Source of the DNA: Streptomyces sp. NBC_01288
GTDB taxonomy: Bacteria; Actinomycetota; Actinomycetes; Streptomycetales; Streptomycetaceae
DNA length: 64,000 nt
Direction: 5' to 3'
NCBI RefSeq assembly: GCF_035982055.1
Contig: NZ_CP108427.1
Span: 5,579,001 to 5,643,000, forward strand
This document shows, piece by piece, positions 59,028-64,000 of the stretch (its first letter is position 1; each line of letters opens with the position of its first letter). Position numbers and translations under genes: made by a program. The notes below the pieces were generated by a model. That model saw only the letters and a program-made list of their open reading frames with translations. It was not told where the DNA came from and did no database searches.

Positions 59028-60290
59028 TCAGGCCGCGCTGACCTCGGGCTCGACCGCAGCCGGTGTCTCGGTGGTCGCCGGTCCGCTCGCCGGAAGCCCC
59101 CGCATCAGCGCCCCGTACCCCACCGCCGCCCCCGTCCCCACGACCGCGCACATCCCCCACAGCCACTCCGCCCCGAACCGGTCGATGACGAAACCGGACA
59201 TGAGCGGGGCGACGAGCGCGGCGACCGCCCAGGACAGGGTGTACATGCCCTGGTAGCGGCCGCGGCCCTGGAGCGGGGAGAGGCGGACGACCAGGCCCGT
59301 CTGGGTGGGGGCGTTGATCATCTCGCCGAGGGTCCACACGCACACCGTGAGGGCGAAGACGCCGACCGAGCCGGCGAACGCGGTGAGCCCGAAGCCGTAG
59401 CCCGCGAGGATCGACGAGACGACCAACAGGCGCTTGGCGTCGCGGTGTTCGATGAGTCGGGTGACCGGGATCTGGAGGGCGACGATGAGGAAGCCGTTGA
59501 CGGCGATCGCGGTGCCGTAGTCGGCGGGCGTGAAGCCGGCCTCGCCCATCGCGACCGGCAGCCCGACCGAGCCCTGCTGGAAGACGACGGCGACGAGGAA
59601 GGAGAGTCCTACGACGCTCATGAACCGCCGGTCGCGCAGTACGGTCCCGAGCCCGACCGCGTCGGCCGCCCCCTTGCTGTCGTCCGCCGCGACGGTCGGC
59701 CGGGACTCGGGCAGCCGTAGGAACACGACGACCGCGCAGACCGCCGTCATCCCGGCCTCCAGCAGGAACCCGGCGCGGTAGCTGACCTCGGCGATGAACC
59801 CGGCGGCCATGGACGAGATCGCGAAGCCGAGGTTGATGGCCCAGTAGTTGAGCGAGAACGCGCGGACCCGGTCCTCGGGGCGCACGATGTCGGCCATCAT
59901 CGCCTGCACCGCCGGGCGGGACGCGTTGCTCGCCGCCCCGACCAGGCACGCCACGGCGGCGATGGCGACGGGGTCGTGCATGAAGCCGAGCAGGGCCACG
60001 GACGCGGCGGTCGCCGACTGCGCGATGAGGAGGGTGGGGCGGCGCCCGAGCCGGTCGGTCATGACACCCGAGCCGATGGAGGAGGCGACCCCGCCGAGGC
60101 CGTAGAGGGAGGCGACGAGACCGGCGTAGGTGGCGGAGTAGCCGCGGTCGAGGGTCAGGTACAGGGCCATGAAGGTCGAGACGAACGCCCCGAGCCGGTT
60201 CACGAGCGTGCTGGTCCACAGCCACCAGAACTCGCGGGGCAGACCGGAGACGGTCTCCCTGGCGGCACGTCTCAGGGCGTCGAGTGACAT
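59028..60290 (-). CDS. MFS transporter
   Basis: A 420-residue major facilitator with 12 predicted helices. The family motif between helices 2 and 3 is SGVMTDRLGRRPTLLIAQSA. Helix 4-5 reads LVGAASNASRPAVQAMMADI. The C-terminal tail is Thr/Glu-rich. The substrate cannot be told; related DHA1 proteins export drugs or sugars. ATG 60290 (MSLDALRRAA) is chosen; a much longer frame upstream has no homology. It is divergent from gpmA. Confidence 0.92.
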   Translation of the reverse strand: MSLDALRRAARETVSGLPREFWWLWTSTLVNRLGAFVSTFMALYLTLDRGYSATYAGLVASLYGLGGVASSIGSGVMTDRLGRRPTLLIAQSATAASVALLGFMHDPVAIAAVACLVGAASNASRPAVQAMMADIVRPEDRVRAFSLNYWAINLGFAISSMAAGFIAEVSYRAGFLLEAGMTAVCAVVVFLRLPESRPTVAADDSKGAADAVGLGTVLRDRRFMSVVGLSFLVAVVFQQGSVGLPVAMGEAGFTPADYGTAIAVNGFLIVALQIPVTRLIEHRDAKRLLVVSSILAGYGFGLTAFAGSVGVFALTVCVWTLGEMINAPTQTGLVVRLSPLQGRGRYQGMYTLSWAVAALVAPLMSGFVIDRFGAEWLWGMCAVVGTGAAVGYGALMRGLPASGPATTETPAAVEPEVSAA

Positions 60291-60477
60291 GGATCGTTCC
60301 CCCACGGTCGGACAGATGGCCTGGCCTGTTGGCTTGGCATGTAAGCGGCTACGGCCGCGAGCACAACTTACGAACGGGACGGCCCAGGGGACCACTCGAT
60401 TAACAGAAGCCGTCAACTGTGGGGCCGGGGGACAGGCGCCAGGCGGGTGCCCGAATGCGTGGATTACGCTCTGAGGC

Positions 60478-61239
60478 ATGGCCGACGCACCGTACAAGCT
60501 GATCCTCCTCCGCCACGGCGAGAGCGAGTGGAACGCGAAGAACCTGTTCACCGGCTGGGTGGACGTCAACCTGAACGAGAAGGGCGAGAAGGAGGCAGTC
60601 CGCGGTGGCGAGCTCCTGAAGGACGCCGATCTCCTCCCCGACGTGGTCCACACGTCCCTCCAGAAGCGCGCGATCCGCACGGCACAGCTGTCGCTGGAGT
60701 CCGCGGACCGCCACTGGATCCCCGTCCACCGCAGCTGGCGCCTGAACGAGCGCCACTACGGCGCCCTCCAGGGCAAGGACAAGGCCCAGACCCTCGCGGA
60801 GTTCGGCGAGGAGCAGTTCATGCTGTGGCGCCGTTCCTACGACACCCCGCCCCCGCCCCTTGAGGACGGCACGGAGTTCTCCCAGTCGGACGACCCGCGC
60901 TACGCGACGATCCCGCCGGAGCTGCGCCCCCGCACGGAGTGCCTGAAGGACGTCGTCGTCCGCATGCTCCCGTACTGGTACGACGGCATCGTCCCCGACC
61001 TCCTCGCGGGCCGCACGGTCCTGGTCGCCGCCCACGGCAACTCCCTCCGCGCCCTGGTCAAGCACCTCGACGGCATCTCCGACGCCGACATCGCGGGCCT
61101 GAACATCCCGACGGGCATCCCCCTGGCCTACGAACTGGACGCGTCCTTCAAGCCGGTCAAGCCGGGCGGGACGTATCTCGACCCTGACGCGGCCGCGGCC
61201 GCGATCGAGGCGGTCAAGAACCAGGGCAAGAAGAAGTAG
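60478..61239 (+). CDS. gpmA: 2,3-bisphosphoglycerate-dependent phosphoglycerate mutase
   Basis: A 253-residue dPGM: catalytic histidine in LILLRHGESEWNAKNLFTGW (His13), RIARLSx-type core TAQLSLESADRH, acid in RLNERHYGALQGKDKAQTL, and second histidine in VLVAAHGNSLRALVKHL. It interconverts 3- and 2-phosphoglycerate in glycolysis. The length and end (AIEAVKNQGKKK) are typical. ATG 60478. The region after the stop holds the IS remnant. Confidence 0.96.
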   Translation: MADAPYKLILLRHGESEWNAKNLFTGWVDVNLNEKGEKEAVRGGELLKDADLLPDVVHTSLQKRAIRTAQLSLESADRHWIPVHRSWRLNERHYGALQGKDKAQTLAEFGEEQFMLWRRSYDTPPPPLEDGTEFSQSDDPRYATIPPELRPRTECLKDVVVRMLPYWYDGIVPDLLAGRTVLVAAHGNSLRALVKHLDGISDADIAGLNIPTGIPLAYELDASFKPVKPGGTYLDPDAAAAAIEAVKNQGKKK

Positions 61240-61329
61240 GAATGGTGATCATGCCCCTGAGCTGCGCATACGGTGCGGATCGGGGGCGTTTTCACGATCC
61301 GGGTCCGCCGTGGGCCCTCTGGATCCCGG

Positions 61330-61720
61330 ATTGTGCGAGGCGGCGGATCCCACTTCGCATGCGTTCGGATCTCTGAGTCTCGGCGCGGGGACCGACCGCC
61401 GGCTCCGCGTCCCGCCCCAGCTCCCCGCGGAACTTCGCCCGGAGCCGGTCGTGGAACTCCTTGACCGGCCGACGGTCACGCCACCGGCGGAAGGAAGGAG
61501 GCATACACCCGACCCCACGGCGGGAAGTCCCCGGGAATCGCCCCCACTTGATGCCGTTGTCCACGAGGCAGCGGATCGCGTCCGGCATTGCGCGGTGGCA
61601 GTACGCCTCCGGTTGTCCGCCCCGGCCACGCGGCCAGGCCGGCACCGGCAGCAGCGGCCGAACCGCTTCTCACTCCGCGTCCGTCATGTCCGACGGATAC
61701 CGCCGAACACGCCACAGGTG
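61330..61720 (-). pseudogene. IS5-family transposase remnant
   Basis: The frame pieces RRYPSDMTDAE (then stop TGA where Trp is expected), AVRPLLPVPAWPRGRGGQPE, AYCHRAMPDAIRCLVDNGIK and, after a shift, GDFPPWGRVYASF match the N-terminal DUF4096 domain of IS5-type transposases. A further piece, RRWRDRRPVKEFHDRLRAKF, is in another frame. The catalytic half is absent. It shows a past IS insertion here. Confidence 0.78.
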
Positions 61721-61756
61721 ATCGGCCGCATTCCCGAAGCGGTGAGCGTCACAACT

Positions 61757-61784
61757 GCACGACGGAGCAACCGAGTTGAACTCC
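61757..61784 (+). repeat. 28-base direct repeat, left copy
   Basis: GCACGACGGAGCAACCGAGT then TGAACTCC, 26 of 28 bases identical to 62921-62948. The two copies bracket the pair of secreted-protein genes, in the same orientation. They could mark an inserted cassette. Confidence 0.6.
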
Positions 61785-61885
61785 GACAACAGCCGCTCAG
61801 GGCATGCGGAGCGATCTCTGCCTGAATTGAATTCCCTCTGATGGAATGTCAAAAAATCAGGCGCCTCAAGTTCGTCTCAAAACTG

Positions 61886-61915
61886 TTGATCGATTGTCTA
61901 TGGGTGCGCTACGTT
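61886..61915 (+). promoter_or_regulatory. SigmaHrdB-like promoter of secreted protein operon
   Basis: TTGATC at 61886-61891 and TACGTT at 61910-61915, separated by 18 bases, about 50 bases before the ATG. The sequence here is AT-richer than its surroundings, which sharpens the match. Confidence 0.55.
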
Positions 61916-61962
61916 CCTGGTCGACCAAGATCACCATGCACAATGCCTGACCAGGGGGATTC

Positions 61963-62505
61963 ATGTTCCGGGCGTCAATAGCCGCGCTTGCGGCAATCGC
62001 ATCAGCAAGTCTGGTTACCGCGCCGGCCGCCCAAGCGGCTGACGCGGTAACCGCCCGCCCGCAGGCCTGCCCCGAAGTAGGCGAGGTCTCCACCAGCTTC
62101 GGAGCCAAGAAGGGCTACTTCATCGGCGCGCCAGTCCCTGTCTTCCGCTCCGGCCCGTACGGCCCCAAGGGCGGCACGATGAGCGTCGCATTCCAAGCGG
62201 GTGCCACCGTCGGCGCGTCCGTGACCGGTACGGCGAAAAGCGAGATCAACGGGCTGATCGCCAAAGCCGAGGCAAGTCTGTCCGTCACGCTCCACGGCTC
62301 TATCACGGCTTCGACGACCTTGACCGGAACCTTCTCGGTCAGCCCACACAAGATCGGGAACGCCAAGCCGGGATCGGACGGATACAAAATACCCTGGAAG
62401 AAGACTGAGATCGTCGCCCCTTGCAATGTCAAAACCATTGGCTCGGGTACCCTGACCGCGCCTTCCTACTCCATCCGTATCAAGTACTGGGAGACCAGTT
62501 CATGA
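61963..62505 (+). CDS. Secreted protein of unknown function
   Basis: A 180-residue exported protein with signal peptide RASIAALAAIASASLVTAPA ending AQAADA. A Gly/Ser/Thr-rich mature part follows (MSVAFQAGATVGASVTGTAK, VTLHGSITASTTLTGTFSVS) with two cysteines (ACPEV, APCNV). The pattern resembles beta-rich secreted proteins; no family is recognised. Base composition is lower in GC than neighbours. Its stop overlaps the lipoprotein gene by ATGA. GGGGGAT precedes the ATG. Confidence 0.75.
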   Translation: MFRASIAALAAIASASLVTAPAAQAADAVTARPQACPEVGEVSTSFGAKKGYFIGAPVPVFRSGPYGPKGGTMSVAFQAGATVGASVTGTAKSEINGLIAKAEASLSVTLHGSITASTTLTGTFSVSPHKIGNAKPGSDGYKIPWKKTEIVAPCNVKTIGSGTLTAPSYSIRIKYWETSS

Positions 62506-62918
62506 AGCGTGCGCCTGCCGCTTGGGCGGCTCTGGCTGCCGGTGTGGCATTGGCGGGATGCGGCGGTCACCCGGCAGATCGAGCTACCGCCGGCGCTCAC
62601 CCTTCCGCGACGGCCAGCCCAGCCCATACGGCATCGGCTCTGCACGTGACCGCCTCTGGTACAGGGCTGCGCCTTGTCGCCGGGGCGCCCGTCCACTTCG
62701 GTGCCGACAGCACACCGGGGGTGGCCGGGGAACTCATTTTGACCTGCCGGGGTAAGGGGCTGGTGCATGTCCAGCCCACCGGGGGAAAGGCCACAGACGT
62801 ACAGTGCGGCGGCACTTCCGAGTTGCAGACCGATTCCGGCGGCACCATGTTCACTGCTTCCACTACGAGCAAGTCAGCAATGACGCTCGACTGGACTCTG
62901 AAGAAGATGGCGCGGTAA
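62502..62918 (+). CDS. Putative lipoprotein coupled to secreted protein
   Basis: A 138-residue protein with a lipoprotein signal (AAWAALAAGVALAGCGGHPA, lipobox LAGC). A Ser/Thr/Ala linker follows and a compact domain ends SKSAMTLDWTLKKMAR, with two further cysteines (LTCRGKG, VQCGG). It is coupled to the gene before it by a four-base overlap and probably works with it at the cell surface. Function unknown. Confidence 0.75.
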   Translation: MKRAPAAWAALAAGVALAGCGGHPADRATAGAHPSATASPAHTASALHVTASGTGLRLVAGAPVHFGADSTPGVAGELILTCRGKGLVHVQPTGGKATDVQCGGTSELQTDSGGTMFTASTTSKSAMTLDWTLKKMAR

Positions 62919-62920
62919 CC

Positions 62921-62948
62921 GCACGACGGAGCAGCCGAGTTGAGCTCC
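62921..62948 (+). repeat. 28-base direct repeat, right copy
   Basis: GCACGACGGAGCAGCCGAGT then TGAGCTCC, differing at two positions from 61757-61784. It begins immediately after the lipoprotein stop. The remaining bases to 63108 hold no gene I can support. Confidence 0.6.
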
Positions 62949-63108
62949 ATCGGCGCGAGCGCGCACAACCGCGGCAACAGGGTCTCCTGGATCTCGGTCG
63001 GCTTCGCGATCCCGAGCTACCAAGAGGCCCTGGCTTCAGTCCGCGACCAGCTGCGTCAGCGTCGCCCAGTAGCCTGCGACGATCAGCCCTGGCGCGTCTG
63101 GAGGCTTC

Positions 63109-63654
63109 GTGGAAGCTGTCGCTCTCGTAAGTCCAGGCCGGTTGTGGTCGGCGCGGGAGGTCTTGGCGCGCCCGAGTCCTGTCCCAGCGGTGGCAGGGGT
63201 CTACGGATGGCACTTCGAACAGTCGCCTCACCCGGACCTGCACGCCGGGCGCCTGCTCTACGTCGGCATAGCCCCGCGGTACATGGCGAACCGGACCAGC
63301 ACTCAGAACCTGCGCAAGCGGGTGCGCTATCACTACCGAGGCAACGCGGCCGGCTCAACCCTGCGGCTCACCCTCGGAAGCCTGCTGGGACTTGAGCTGC
63401 GCCGCGTGGGCAGCGGCAAGCGGATGACCTTCGGCAAGGCAGGCGAAGCCACCCTGAGCCAGTGGATGGCGGACAACGCGCGGGTGTGCTGGATCGAGCA
63501 GAGCGAACCATGGGACCTGGAGTCACAGTTCATCTCCCGACTCGACCTCCCGCTGAACCTCGACCAGAACCGCCACAACGCCTTCCACAGCCGGCTGAAG
63601 GGGCTGCGGGCCCAAGCACGCCGGCGAGCCCGCGAGTTGCCCATCAGTTCGTAG
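63109..63654 (+). CDS. GIY-YIG nuclease-family protein
   Basis: A 181-residue protein with the GIY-YIG arrangement: AVAGVYGWHF (GVYG), RLLYVGIAPR (YVG), the basic helix LRKRVRYHYRGNAAGSTLRL, and the C-terminal Glu/Asn pair in DLESQFISRLDLPLNLDQNR. The fold usually cuts DNA, but this Streptomyces group is uncharacterised. GTG 63109 follows GGAGG. No mobile partner is adjacent, other than the IS relic further upstream. Confidence 0.82.
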   Translation: MEAVALVSPGRLWSAREVLARPSPVPAVAGVYGWHFEQSPHPDLHAGRLLYVGIAPRYMANRTSTQNLRKRVRYHYRGNAAGSTLRLTLGSLLGLELRRVGSGKRMTFGKAGEATLSQWMADNARVCWIEQSEPWDLESQFISRLDLPLNLDQNRHNAFHSRLKGLRAQARRRARELPISS

Positions 63655-63884
63655 GCCGACGGACGGGCGGGCATTCTCACGGCCCGGCTCGTCTCGGTCC
63701 CCTCCGCGGCCCGCGCGGGGAAGTTGGCCGGTGACCGGCGTCCGGTGATTCCGACAACCCCCGGAGAAGTCGAGGTTAAGTGATGGGGTGGGTCGGCGAT
63801 CATGCACAACCTCCCACCCGCCCCCTCTGTCTGTTGCGGGTGAAGTCACCACTCGACGCATCACACGTGGGGGGAAACCACACC

Positions 63885-64000
63885 ATGCGCAGACGCACCA
63901 CCACCGTCGCCGCCGCGACCGCCGCCGCCGCTCTCAGCGCCGCCCTGGCCGTCACCGTTCTCGCACTTCCGGCCGCCGGGGCCGCCCAGGGCGACTCGGC
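63885..64000 (+). CDS. Secreted protein, N-terminal part (runs off window)
   Basis: The first 38 residues are visible: a basic start MRRRTTTVAAATAAAALSAA, a hydrophobic core LAVTVLALPAAGAA and a probable cleavage after AAGAAQG. GGGGGAA precedes ATG 63885. The rest lies beyond the window, so the function cannot be said. Nothing is seen in the gap from the GIY-YIG gene (63655-63884). Confidence 0.75.
   Translation, partial: MRRRTTTVAAATAAAALSAALAVTVLALPAAGAAQGDS

Noticed and set aside
1..64000. tRNA, rRNA, CRISPR or prophage content
   Set aside because: No cloverleaf, rRNA segment, regular repeat-spacer series or phage structural gene was recognised.

Overview
The window is high-GC actinobacterial chromosome. 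The protein content and gene order point to a Streptomyces: GlnR, Nur, RsiG, DevA/DevB, an XRE-DUF397 pair, MshA and a phosphoglycerate mutase. From memory, the order follows the S. coelicolor core segment that runs from glnR (SCO4159) through nur (SCO4179), devA-devB (SCO4190-4191) and mshA (SCO4204) to the phosphoglycerate mutase (SCO4209). Several strain-specific insertions and scars interrupt that order. No tRNA, rRNA, CRISPR array or intact insertion sequence was seen.

Layout. 0-10 kb: a two-component pair, an HtrA-like protease, a LacI regulator, glnR, an alpha/beta hydrolase, a MoaD-like protein, membrane proteins, then a cysteine-rich leader peptide with hairpins ahead of a rhodanese gene and a DUF1416 gene. 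10-15.5 kb: a DUF3099 gene with a duplicated 5' end, a VOC gene, and two inserted modules (a Tat-exported amidohydrolase; a TetR plus FAD monooxygenase pair with palindromic operators), set among duplicated fragments of the neighbouring genes. 15.5-25 kb: an XRE/DUF397 pair, DsrE, a three-gene operon of membrane-anchored proteins of unknown function, a 32-residue membrane peptide, a nitrobindin-like protein, nur, ygfZ-like, dtd, rsiG (the c-di-GMP-dependent anti-sigma-WhiG protein) and an asparaginase. 25-33 kb: an Eis-like acetyltransferase and an expanded dev locus with three DevA-like GntR regulators, two DevB-like HAD hydrolases, two paralogous 60-residue membrane proteins and an APH-fold kinase. 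33-42 kb: RraA-like, HAD, APH and GNAT genes, an SDR plus ECF41-type sigma factor operon, then a graveyard holding a decayed gamma-butyrolactone locus (TetR receptor fragment, frameshifted afsA, intact epimerase) and fragments of serA and a hydrolase. 42-64 kb: a second two-component pair, an XRE regulator with a perfect palindromic operator, an HbhA-like protein, a SpoIIE-type phosphatase, an NlpC/P60 hydrolase, mshA and ybjN, a Tat-exported beta-helix protein, an AraC regulator, a frameshifted PIMT-like methyltransferase abutting a truncated HATPase, an MFS transporter, gpmA, an IS5-family remnant, a less GC-rich pair of secreted proteins bracketed by direct repeats, and a GIY-YIG protein.

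The most interesting system is the dev locus at 26.8-33.2 kb. The first two GntR genes share an almost identical promoter/operator block with a leaderless GTG start. The third has a different palindrome and sits with a kinase and a second HAD hydrolase that carries the same DFDGPICRLF signature as DevB. This looks like duplication and divergence of a developmental regulatory module that may sense a phosphorylated metabolite. That last step is inference.
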